Positions 10,834 through 18,492 of a stretch of 64,000 nt of DNA are shown here, one piece after another. The translations under genes and the position numbers were made by a program. Location: assembly GCF_900566085.1 (NCBI RefSeq), contig NZ_UPHT01000046.1, positions 62,001 through 126,000 of the forward strand, written 5' to 3'. Every line of letters begins with the position of its first letter. The stretch's first letter is position 1. The DNA is from Mycobacterium attenuatum (GTDB taxonomy: Bacteria; Actinomycetota; Actinomycetes; Mycobacteriales; Mycobacteriaceae). Under the pieces are notes generated by a model. It ran no database searches and was not told the origin of the DNA. It was given only the letters and a program-made list of their open reading frames with translations.

Positions 10834-12225
10834 ATGAATCACTTGACCACGCTGGACGCAGGGTTTCTCAAGGCCGAAGATGTCGATCCACGGGTGAGCC
10901 TGGCCATCGGTGGCCTCGCGGTTGTCGAAGGGCCCGCCCCCGACCAGGGTGTGCTGGTGGCGACATTTGCCGAACGCATCCGCGCCTGCCCGCGATTCGG
11001 GCAGCGGTTGCGGCTGCACCCATTGGGCCTCGGCGCACCAGAATGGGTGGCGGACCCGGATTTTGACATCGACCGGCATGTGCGGCGGGTTGCGGTGCCG
11101 TACCCGGGAGACGACCGTGAGTTGTACCGCGTGGTCGCCGACGCGATGGCGCGGCGTTTGGACCGTGATCGCCCGTTGTGGGAGCTCTGGATCATCGAGG
11201 GCCTCACCGGCGACAGGTGGGCAATGCTGACCAAGGTCCACCATTGCATGGCAGACGGAATCGCGGCGTCGCACATTCTTGCCGGGTTGTGTGATCCCAG
11301 CGGCCATGTCGCCCGGGACAGTTTCGCCCACCAGATTCACGGCGCGCAGAAACCAGAGCTGGGCGCATTGAATCCGGTGAGCCTGCTGAGCGGCCTGCTG
11401 ACTGCCCCGGGCGCGATGGCCTCGGGTATCGTCCGCGTCTTCCAGGGCGCCGGCGAACTGCTGGCCGGCCTGTTGACCCCCGCCGAGTCGACGCTGAACG
11501 GGCCGCTCAGCGACCTGCGCCGGTTCGGCGGGGCGCGGGTCTCGCTGGCCGACCTCGACCTGGTATGTCAGACGTTCGGTGTCACCATCAACGACGTTGC
11601 GCTGGCAGCGATTACCGAGAGCTACCGCAACGTCCTAGTTGCGCGGGGGCAGCGCTCCCGGCCGGGTTCGTTGCGCACGTTGGTGCCCGTTTCGGTCCGT
11701 ACTACGGGCGCCTTCGGCGAGATCGACAACCGCGTATCGGCGATGCTTCCGAATCTGCCTGTGGAGGAGGAAGATCCGGTTCAGCGGCTGCGCAGGGTGC
11801 ATGACCGGTTGACCCGCGCCAAGTCCAGCGGGCAATCCCAGGCCGGAAACATGCTCATGTCCGTTGCCAATCGCATCCCGTTCGCGATCACGGCGCGAAC
11901 GGTCGGCCTGCTGATGCGGTTGCCTCAGCATGGGATCGTGACGGTGGCGACGAATGTTCCCGGACCGCGTCACCCGCTGAAGGTCCTGGGCAAACGAGTG
12001 GTGGCGCTATTTCCCGTTCCGTCGCTGGCGATGCACCTGCGAACCGGCGTCGCGATGCTCAGCTACGCCGACGACCTGAGCTTCGGAATTCTCGCCGACT
12101 ATGACGCGGTGGCCGACGTCGATCAACTGGCGCGGGGAATCGAAGCCGCGGTAGCCCGTCTGGTGGCAATCAGCAAGCGGCGCAAGGCCCGTCGCGCCAA
12201 GGGGCCGTTATCCCTCGTTGTGTGA
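10834..12225 (+). CDS. tgs1: Triacylglycerol synthase (wax ester synthase/DGAT)
   Basis: Starting at ATG 10834 (MNHLTTLDAGFLKAEDVD, as in M. tuberculosis Tgs1) the protein has 463 residues; an in-frame ATG 30 bases upstream is ignored. The acyltransferase motif HHxxxDG is HHCMADG at residues 136-142, and the WS/DGAT C-terminal domain is present (NVPGPRHPL, RTGVAMLSYADDLSFGILADYD). It transfers acyl-CoA to diacylglycerol to make the storage lipid that accumulates in hypoxic, non-replicating cells. It is divergent from the Acg-type nitroreductase with a strong candidate DosR box between. Orthology to Rv3130c is firm. Confidence 0.96.
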   Translation: MNHLTTLDAGFLKAEDVDPRVSLAIGGLAVVEGPAPDQGVLVATFAERIRACPRFGQRLRLHPLGLGAPEWVADPDFDIDRHVRRVAVPYPGDDRELYRVVADAMARRLDRDRPLWELWIIEGLTGDRWAMLTKVHHCMADGIAASHILAGLCDPSGHVARDSFAHQIHGAQKPELGALNPVSLLSGLLTAPGAMASGIVRVFQGAGELLAGLLTPAESTLNGPLSDLRRFGGARVSLADLDLVCQTFGVTINDVALAAITESYRNVLVARGQRSRPGSLRTLVPVSVRTTGAFGEIDNRVSAMLPNLPVEEEDPVQRLRRVHDRLTRAKSSGQSQAGNMLMSVANRIPFAITARTVGLLMRLPQHGIVTVATNVPGPRHPLKVLGKRVVALFPVPSLAMHLRTGVAMLSYADDLSFGILADYDAVADVDQLARGIEAAVARLVAISKRRKARRAKGPLSLVV

Positions 12226-12232
12226 ACCGCCG

Positions 12233-12661
12233 TCACGCGAACGTCTCGGCGCGGTCCGGCTCCGGTCCGAACATGAAGTGGCGGCCGGTGATCTCGGTCG
12301 GGATGATCCGCACGTAGTGCAGCTTCAACGTCGCGATCCAGGGTCGCAGGCCGGCCTGTTCGGCCTTCTGGACGTCGGCGTCGGTTCGCAGGACCTGGGC
12401 GCGGCCTTTGACGATCACACTCCAGCCTTCCGCGGCGTCGTGGTCGTCGGCCTCGAACGCAACCGGGCTGTTCGTCACGGCGAGAAACAGTTTCGTGCCC
12501 TCGGCCGTGCGGAACAGCACGGTGCGATCCTGCACGACGTAGTTGACCGGGAAGATTTCGGGCTCGCCGGCAATGCAGGTCACCAGCCGGCCCAGCGCCA
12601 CGCCGCTCAGCAGCTTCCAGCTTTCGTCGTCGGACAGGAAGGTAACCGGGTCGTCGGACAT
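12233..12661 (-). CDS. Pyridoxamine 5'-phosphate oxidase-fold protein, Rv3129-like
   Basis: ATG 12661 gives MSDDPVTFLSDDESWKLLSG; it follows AGAAAGG and is 4 bp downstream of the nitroreductase stop, so it is preferred over an in-frame ATG 36 bases upstream that would overlap that gene. The 142-residue product has the split-barrel signature LGRLVTCIAGEPEIFPVNYVVQDRTVLFRTAEGTK in two recognisable pieces, the FMN/F420-binding region of PNPOx-like proteins. It forms a two-gene operon with the nitroreductase and corresponds in position to Rv3129, a member of the DosR region. Cofactor and substrate cannot be read from the sequence. Confidence 0.88.
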   Translation of the reverse strand: MSDDPVTFLSDDESWKLLSGVALGRLVTCIAGEPEIFPVNYVVQDRTVLFRTAEGTKLFLAVTNSPVAFEADDHDAAEGWSVIVKGRAQVLRTDADVQKAEQAGLRPWIATLKLHYVRIIPTEITGRHFMFGPEPDRAETFA

Positions 12662-12665
12662 CGAC

Positions 12666-13712
12666 TCAACCTTTCTCGGGCTCATGGCGAATTTCAAGGA
12701 CGTTGTCCAGGGGCCGCCGCGGTGTCGGCGGGGGAAGATCGTCGATCGGCGGGGTGATTCCCACCCGGACCAGGACTTGCGGCTCGCCGCGATGGCCGAT
12801 CAGTTCGCGGACGATGTCGCGGCTTTCGGGCGATTCGATGAGGTGGGATAACGTGCACGTCGCCATGCCGACCATGGTGCATTCGAGGAGGACCGCCGAC
12901 AGCATTTCTCCGCATCTCAAGACATCGATTCGGCTGTCGTTAGGTGTCGACAGCACAAGGATTTTCGACCAGTCGGCGTCGATGTGCGCACGGCGCTCCT
13001 GGTGGCTGCGGATCGGAAATTCGCGGCCGACATCAACCCGCAGGCGTTCGGTATCGGAGGCCAGCGCACTCGGTGGCACACCCTCAGCCAGAGCGAACGG
13101 AGAAGTCCACCAGTCAAGTTCGGCGTGATAAGACGAATCGTCGCGTCGCAGCGCTTCACTGAGCTGCGACGCTTGCACCAGCCGTGGGCGTTGATCGTCG
13201 GTGAGCACATCCAGCAGCGCTACGTTGTCGTCGACGGTGTTGCGTAGTGTCGGCTCGAAAAGGTCCCAGTAACTGGGACGGTCGAACGGGAGGCGGTCGG
13301 TTCGGCGCTGCAGAATCGCCTCGGCGCGCTGTCGCTGGTCGGTTGTGACGTGTTCGGCGCGGCTGAATTCTATTGTGGCCAAGTGGTCGGAGCGGTTCGG
13401 GTCGGGGAAACGAGTGGTGCTGGCCTGCCAGTGCGCGGCCGACATGGCGACCCGCAGGTGATCGAGTGCCGCGCCGCAGCTGATCAGTGCTTCCCGTCCG
13501 GAATGATCGGTGGCGCGCACGGTTCGGTGGCGATCGACGAACAAGTGGACCCGGCCGGTGTTGCTGCCTGCTTCGGCAACCCACCGCCACGGTTGGCTGT
13601 TGTGCACTGACGGTGCTCGGCAGGCCAGCAGGACCGCGTTCGCGAGCACGTCGATGTCCACGACGTCGACGCTACGGGCCATCGGCCGCGGCTTGCTAGG
13701 GTCATTCGTCAT
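12666..13712 (-). CDS. Acg-family nitroreductase-like protein, Rv3127 ortholog
   Basis: This 348-residue paralog of the protein at 9652 opens with LACRAPSVHNSQPWRWVAEAG and ends TPRRPLDNVLEIRHEPEKG. It keeps the Acg signatures SCGAALDHLRVAMSAAHW and LQRRTDRLPFDRP. Position next to the Rv3129-like gene makes it the Rv3127 counterpart. The start is uncertain: ATG 13712 is used, but ATG 13682 is also possible and neither has a good ribosome site. Two perfect inverted repeats lie just upstream (13714-13748). The M. tuberculosis gene is in the DosR regulon, but I found no convincing GGGAC box here. Confidence 0.9.
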   Translation of the reverse strand: MTNDPSKPRPMARSVDVVDIDVLANAVLLACRAPSVHNSQPWRWVAEAGSNTGRVHLFVDRHRTVRATDHSGREALISCGAALDHLRVAMSAAHWQASTTRFPDPNRSDHLATIEFSRAEHVTTDQRQRAEAILQRRTDRLPFDRPSYWDLFEPTLRNTVDDNVALLDVLTDDQRPRLVQASQLSEALRRDDSSYHAELDWWTSPFALAEGVPPSALASDTERLRVDVGREFPIRSHQERRAHIDADWSKILVLSTPNDSRIDVLRCGEMLSAVLLECTMVGMATCTLSHLIESPESRDIVRELIGHRGEPQVLVRVGITPPIDDLPPPTPRRPLDNVLEIRHEPEKG

Positions 13713-13713
13713 T

Positions 13714-13748
13714 TCGGCAAATGCCGAGTGTCACCGTGGTTTCACGGT
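13714..13748. promoter_or_regulatory. Tandem inverted repeats upstream of the Rv3127-like nitroreductase
   Basis: Two perfect palindromes lie five bases apart: TCGGCA-AA-TGCCGA at 13714-13727 and ACCGTG-GTTT-CACGGT at 13733-13748. They sit directly at the start region of the nitroreductase, where a repressor site or an mRNA leader structure would block translation or transcription. Neither matches the DosR consensus. No binding protein can be named. Confidence 0.5.
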
Positions 13749-13845
13749 AATCGGTGCATGTTCGGTAACGCTGGCATCCGGGTGTCCGCTGGTGTCCACG
13801 AGAATGGTGACTTGGGGGTGCGCAGGCTTCGGAGCTGATCGAAGA

Positions 13846-16113
13846 TCAAGGCAGGCTTGCGGATTCGTCGATGCCGATGCGCTGGTGCAGGCGCGCCAAC
13901 GGAGCCGGCGCCCACCAATTCCACTGGCCCATGAGGTACATGAACGCCGGAACCAGGATCATCCGCACCACGGTCGCGTCGACCAGCACCGCTATCGTGA
14001 GCCCGAGACCGAACATCCGCATGAACGAGACGTCGGCAGAAGTCAGCGCCGCGAAGCTGATCGCCATGATCAACGCCGCGGCGGTGATCACCCGGCCGGT
14101 GTGGGCCAGGCCGCGGGTGATGCTGTCGTCATTGGCGGCCCGTTGTGCGGCGAGCGGGGTCATGGCGGACGCATCCTGCATCAGCACGCTCCAATACTCG
14201 CGGATTCGGGCGATCAGGAATACCTCGTAGTCCATCGACAAACCGAAGGCGATGCAGAACAGCAACACGGCCAGGTTGGCGACCAATGTTCCGGTGGAGG
14301 TGGTACCCAGGCCAGCGAGGTTGCCGTCTTGGAAGACCCAGACCAGCGCGCCGAAGACGGCCGTCAGCGACATCAAGTTGAGGATCACTGCCTTGGCCGG
14401 TAGCACGACGCTGCCGGTCAGCAAGAACAACAGGGTCAAGGTCACCGCGGCAATGAATCCCAGCACCCACGGTATTCGGGCTCGGATGGCATCCACACTG
14501 TCGCGGTTGGTCTGGGCCAAACCGCCGAATTCGACCGCGCGCGCCTCGGGCGGCGGGACCGCGTGCAACGCGTCGAGCTGGACATCTGAAATGTGAGAGT
14601 ACAAGGGAGCTTTACTGTTCACGGTGAGAAAGGCGCTGCCACCGGCAACGCCCGTGGGCGCGTCTGGAGGCCCGACGGCTCTGCCGTCGGTATAGGTGCC
14701 CTGCGGCGCCGAGACGTCCAGGACACCATCGACTTTCGACAGCGCGGCGGCGTATTGGCGGAGTTGGTCGGCACTCAGGCCGGCGGCCTCGGGGATGACG
14801 ACCTGAATGGATTTCGCGTTGTCGTCGGTGAAGTCGCTGCGCAACATGTCGCCGACCTGGCGTGAGGACGCCGACGGTGGCAGCACGCGGTCGTCCGGGT
14901 AACCCCAGCGGGCGTGCAGGAAGGGCGCGCCGAGAAGCAGCAGCAGCGCCACGGCGGCCAGTCCGATGGGTATGCGGTAACGCAAGACGATCTTGCTCGA
15001 CCGGTACCAGAACAACTGCTCGAGCGGGCGCTGTTCGGGCTTGGGCCGCCGCAACACTCGGTGCAGGAAGCGGCGAAAATCCAGCGCATCCAAGCGGTCG
15101 CCGAGCAGGGCAATCGTCGCAGGTGCAACGATGATCGCGCTTGCCGCCGCGAACGCCACCGTGGCGATCCCAGCGTAGGCGAACGACCTCAGGTAATACA
15201 TGGGAAACAGCGCCAGCGCCGCCATTGACAGGGCGACCGTCATCGACGAGAACAGCACCGTGCGGCCCGCTGTCGACACGGTGCACACAATCGCCTCGTC
15301 CCTGGCGATGCCTGCGGTGACTTCCTCGCGGTAGCGGCTGATGATCAGCAGTGTGTAGTCGATGGCCAACGCCAAGCCCATGGCCATGGTCAGGTTGAGC
15401 GCGTAGATGGACACGTCGGCGGCGTAGGTGATCAACCGCAGCACCGACAGTGAACCCAGGATCGCCATTACACCGACGGTGACCGGAAGCAGCGCCGCCA
15501 GCAACCCGCCGAAAGCCCAGACCAGTACGACAAAGCTGAGCGGTATCGCGATCAGCTCCATCCGCAACAGATCACGTACCGTCTGGTCGTTGACTTGGGC
15601 GTAAATCATGGCCCCGCCGCCGACGCGAACCACCACCCCGCTGTGGCGGGCGGTCACTCCATCGCTGAGTTCGTCGGCGTATTTCTGGGCGTATTTCTGG
15701 GCGGTGTCCTCCCCGCCCGCGAGGTTGGCGACGATCAGACCGGTCTTGCCGTCTTTGCTCACCAGTCCCGATGCCGCGGTCGCCGGCTCGGTCCACATCG
15801 AGGTGACGCTGAGGACATCCGGTGACGCGCGCAGCTTTGCGACGATGCGCAGTGCTGCCGTGCGGGCCGAAGAGCTGGTGGCCCCCTGCGCCGTCGTCAC
15901 GGTGACAAGCAGTTGCTGGTCGCTTTGGTGGAATGTGTCGGCCAGCAGTTCACTGGCTCGCGCCGACTCCGAATTCGGGTCTTCGAATCCGCCGGCGGAT
16001 AGATGGCCGATGACCGGGAGGCCGAACACGGCCGCGCCGATCATCACCAGGGTGGCGGTCGCGAGAATGCGCCGCGGCGCGGCGGTGGTCAGCATCACGA
16101 GTCGGTGCAGCAT
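13846..16113 (-). CDS. MmpL-family RND transporter
   Basis: ATG 16113 (MLHRLVMLTTAAPRRILATA) follows GGGAAG and gives 755 residues with the MmpL layout: one helix, a periplasmic domain (about 35-165), a five-helix bundle, a cytoplasmic linker near 340-365, then the same pattern again. RND/MMPL hallmarks are AMGLALAIDYTLLIISRYREE and AFGLSMDYEVFLIARIREY, each with the Asp-Tyr pair that carries the proton relay. The short C-terminal tail (no long cytoplasmic extension) resembles the smaller MmpL11/MmpL13-type proteins. It is divergent from the EthA-like gene and next to the polyketide cluster. Export of that product is the obvious hypothesis, not shown. No MmpS partner is adjacent. Confidence 0.9.
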   Translation of the reverse strand: MLHRLVMLTTAAPRRILATATLVMIGAAVFGLPVIGHLSAGGFEDPNSESARASELLADTFHQSDQQLLVTVTTAQGATSSSARTAALRIVAKLRASPDVLSVTSMWTEPATAASGLVSKDGKTGLIVANLAGGEDTAQKYAQKYADELSDGVTARHSGVVVRVGGGAMIYAQVNDQTVRDLLRMELIAIPLSFVVLVWAFGGLLAALLPVTVGVMAILGSLSVLRLITYAADVSIYALNLTMAMGLALAIDYTLLIISRYREEVTAGIARDEAIVCTVSTAGRTVLFSSMTVALSMAALALFPMYYLRSFAYAGIATVAFAAASAIIVAPATIALLGDRLDALDFRRFLHRVLRRPKPEQRPLEQLFWYRSSKIVLRYRIPIGLAAVALLLLLGAPFLHARWGYPDDRVLPPSASSRQVGDMLRSDFTDDNAKSIQVVIPEAAGLSADQLRQYAAALSKVDGVLDVSAPQGTYTDGRAVGPPDAPTGVAGGSAFLTVNSKAPLYSHISDVQLDALHAVPPPEARAVEFGGLAQTNRDSVDAIRARIPWVLGFIAAVTLTLLFLLTGSVVLPAKAVILNLMSLTAVFGALVWVFQDGNLAGLGTTSTGTLVANLAVLLFCIAFGLSMDYEVFLIARIREYWSVLMQDASAMTPLAAQRAANDDSITRGLAHTGRVITAAALIMAISFAALTSADVSFMRMFGLGLTIAVLVDATVVRMILVPAFMYLMGQWNWWAPAPLARLHQRIGIDESASLP

Positions 16114-16297
16114 CAAAGGTCTTCCCGTCAGGTTCAGCGGAGGAACTACGCCACAAATGCTTCGCCGGGCAATTGCGGCGGTCAAAGGTGAAGAGGATTT
16201 AAGTATTTTGCCGGTCAGTTTGACACCAAATTACGTCACACGACAAACGCTGCTTGCGGTCGAGGGATTTGCACAGGAATTATTCAGCTCTTTGGAA

Positions 16298-16325
16298 GCT
16301 GTCAGCCGCTGTCATGATTGATAGC
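16298..16325. promoter_or_regulatory. Repeated GCTGTCA elements before the EthA-like gene
   Basis: GCTGTCA occurs at 16298-16304 and again at 16308-16314. The second copy forms a near-perfect inverted repeat with TGATAGC at 16319-16325 (four-base spacer, one mismatch). The cluster ends nine bases before the ATG at 16334, so a bound protein would block initiation. The CTGTCA half-site recurs in the palindrome upstream of the polyketide synthase (18003-18022). The position recalls the ethA operator of M. tuberculosis, but no ethR is adjacent here. Confidence 0.45.
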
Positions 16326-16333
16326 ATGCGGCC

Positions 16334-17803
16334 ATGACCGAGCACCTCGACGTAATAGTGGTGGGTGCCGGCATTTCGGGTGTCAGCGCGGCGTGGCACT
16401 TACAAAACAGTTGCCCCGGGAAGAGCTACGCCATCCTGGAGAAGCGCGCCCGGATGGGCGGCACGTGGGATCTTTTTCGATATCCGGGTATTCGCGCCGA
16501 CACCGATATGTACACGCTGGGCTTTCGCTTCCGGCCATGGACCGGGCAGGCCATCGCCAACGGCAAGTCCATCCTCGACTATCTCGAGAGCACGGCGGCG
16601 ATGTGCGGCATCGACGAGCACATCCGCTACAACCACAAGGTCATCAAGGCGGACTGGAAAAGCGCGGAGAACCGCTGGATCGTGCGCGTCGAGCAGGTCA
16701 ACGCGGGCAGCCCCATCGCGTCCTCGGTCACGATCTCCTGCTCGTTCCTGCTGCTGTGTAGCGGCTATTACTACTATGAGCAGGGCTACTCGCCTTACTT
16801 CGCGGGCTCGGAAACCTTTACCGGGCCGATCATCCACCCGCAGTACTGGCCCGAGGGTCTCGACTACGCCGGCAAGCAGGTGGTCGTGATCGGCAGCGGC
16901 TCCACCGCTGTCACATTGGTTCCGGCCCTGGCTGATTCGGGCGCAAAGCAGGTCACCATGCTGCAACGCTCACCGACCTACGTCGTGGCCGAACCGGACC
17001 GGGACGCCATGGCCGACAGGCTGAATCGCTGGCTGCCCGAAGACAAGGCCTACGCCGCGGTGCGCTGGAAAAACATCCTGCAGAAGACGGCCTTCTACTG
17101 GACTTGCCGGAGATGGCCGCAGCGCATGCGAGCCCGGCTGATCGAGCTGGCCCGACGTCAGCTTCCCGAGGGTTACGACGTGAACAAACACTTTGGCCCC
17201 CAATACAATCCATGGGAACAGCGGTTGTGCATAGTCCCCAACGGCGATCTGTTTCGCACCATCCGTCAGGGGCGGACCGAGGTGGTCACCGACACCATCA
17301 AACGGTTGACCGCAACCGGCGTCTTGCTCGAATCGGGTCGTGAGCTGCCCGCGGACATCATTGTGACCGCAACGGGATTGAACCTCCAGCTCTTCGGCGG
17401 TGCCTCGGTGAGCATCGACGGCCGGCCCGTGGACCTCGCCCGAACCATGACCTACAAAGGAATGATGCTCTCCGGTGTGCCCAATATGGCCTTCACGTTC
17501 GGATACACCAACGCATCGTGGACATTGAAGGCCGACTTGGTTTCTGAGTTCGCCTGCCGGCTGCTGAAATACATGGACGCCAACGGCTTTGGAATGGTAG
17601 TGGCCGAACGCCCGGGCTCAGGGGTCGCGGAGCGACCGTTCGTCGAGGACTTCACGCCAGGCTATGTGCTGCGCGTGCTGGAGTGGATGCCCAGGCAAGG
17701 TTCGCGTAATCCGTGGCGGGTCAACCACAACTACCTGCGCGACCTCTGGCTGATCCGGCATCGCAAGATCACCGACGAGGGTCTACGGTTCGCGACGAAC
17801 TAA
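16334..17803 (+). CDS. EthA-like Baeyer-Villiger flavin monooxygenase
   Basis: This 489-residue protein opens MTEHLDVIVVGAGISGVSAAW, the FAD Rossmann motif, followed by GGTWDLFRYPGIRADTDMY, and has a second NADPH Rossmann motif VVIGSGSTAVTLVPAL. The Baeyer-Villiger fingerprint region reads FAGSETFTGPIIHPQYWPE. Similarity to M. tuberculosis EthA is high throughout and the length is the same. However, ethR is not divergent from it; an MmpL gene takes that place, so it may be a paralog rather than the ethA locus. The family inserts oxygen next to a ketone to give an ester, using NADPH and O2. Lying between the transporter and the polyketide synthase, it could tailor a keto-lipid, which is inference. 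Confidence 0.92.
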   Translation: MTEHLDVIVVGAGISGVSAAWHLQNSCPGKSYAILEKRARMGGTWDLFRYPGIRADTDMYTLGFRFRPWTGQAIANGKSILDYLESTAAMCGIDEHIRYNHKVIKADWKSAENRWIVRVEQVNAGSPIASSVTISCSFLLLCSGYYYYEQGYSPYFAGSETFTGPIIHPQYWPEGLDYAGKQVVVIGSGSTAVTLVPALADSGAKQVTMLQRSPTYVVAEPDRDAMADRLNRWLPEDKAYAAVRWKNILQKTAFYWTCRRWPQRMRARLIELARRQLPEGYDVNKHFGPQYNPWEQRLCIVPNGDLFRTIRQGRTEVVTDTIKRLTATGVLLESGRELPADIIVTATGLNLQLFGGASVSIDGRPVDLARTMTYKGMMLSGVPNMAFTFGYTNASWTLKADLVSEFACRLLKYMDANGFGMVVAERPGSGVAERPFVEDFTPGYVLRVLEWMPRQGSRNPWRVNHNYLRDLWLIRHRKITDEGLRFATN

Positions 17804-18492
17804 CTCGTTCTTTCGGTACCGGCGCGTCCAACCTTGGGATCTGAGTCAAGGGGTTTTGGCGACAACGGCTTTCGTTGGTGCCAGGACCAGCCGCCGGCGG
17901 TTGCGACATCGGCAGATCTGGCAGCGCGGCCGCTTGTTCCCGTGCGCTCGTCGACGCGCGGCGCCCCGGCCGGCACGCTGCCTGGGCGCCGCCAATCCGA
18001 TACTGTCAATCGGGGTTGACAGGGCGTTGACGCTGAGCTAACTTGACATCGAGGACAGTTGCAAAAGGCAAGGTTTGGTCCTGGTCACGACTCGTGCGCG
18101 AGGCTCGTCAGTAGCTGAGATCGGCGCCCGTGGCCTGGGCACGCCGGTATGGGGTGCTGCGGTACGCACAGCTCGTTATTCCCACGTTTATGACATATCT
18201 GCAAAGGAAGATCTGTATGGAGGAGGAGACGCACCATAATAGCTCTGCGGCCCCGACCCGCCTCCCTGCCGGGTAATCCCTCTGCGGGATTCCCGGTTGC
18301 ATCCTCTGGTTGCCCAGATCGGTTCACTCTGATTGCTGGACTGCCATATATGGCATAAGCGAGCCGTCGTTGTCTCATGTCTTAATGAGCAACCACACGG
18401 TTTGCTTAACCATTTTACCGGCGATGCGCCACCTGGCGAAGATGTATCGCCTTATCGGAATTTCGTCACCTTTTCAGCATAGGAGTTACGCG
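17804..18492. promoter_or_regulatory. Long leader upstream of the polyketide operon
   Basis: About 690 bp separate the monooxygenase stop from the polyketide synthase start, and no gene was recognised in it. A sharp palindrome lies at 18003-18022, and 22 bases further a TTGACA (18043-18048) could be a -35 element. The stretch 18170-18480 is less G+C-rich than its surroundings, typical of a regulatory leader. The synthase frame is open from 18310, but without coding character before 18493. Confidence 0.5.
18003..18022. promoter_or_regulatory. Perfect inverted repeat, candidate operator
   Basis: CTGTCAA and TTGACAG flank the six-base spacer TCGGGG, a perfect 7+7 palindrome of the size used by TetR- or GntR-type dimers. 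A related but imperfect arrangement (TTGACATCGAGGACAG) follows about 20 bases downstream. The CTGTCA half-site is also found in front of the EthA-like monooxygenase, suggesting one regulator for both. No regulator gene lies within the island. Confidence 0.55.

Noticed and set aside
18310-18492. Possible N-terminal extension of the polyketide synthase by 61 residues
   Set aside because: The frame is open, but the extension has no ketosynthase character, while GTG 18493 has AGGAG at ideal spacing and begins with the standard KS start.
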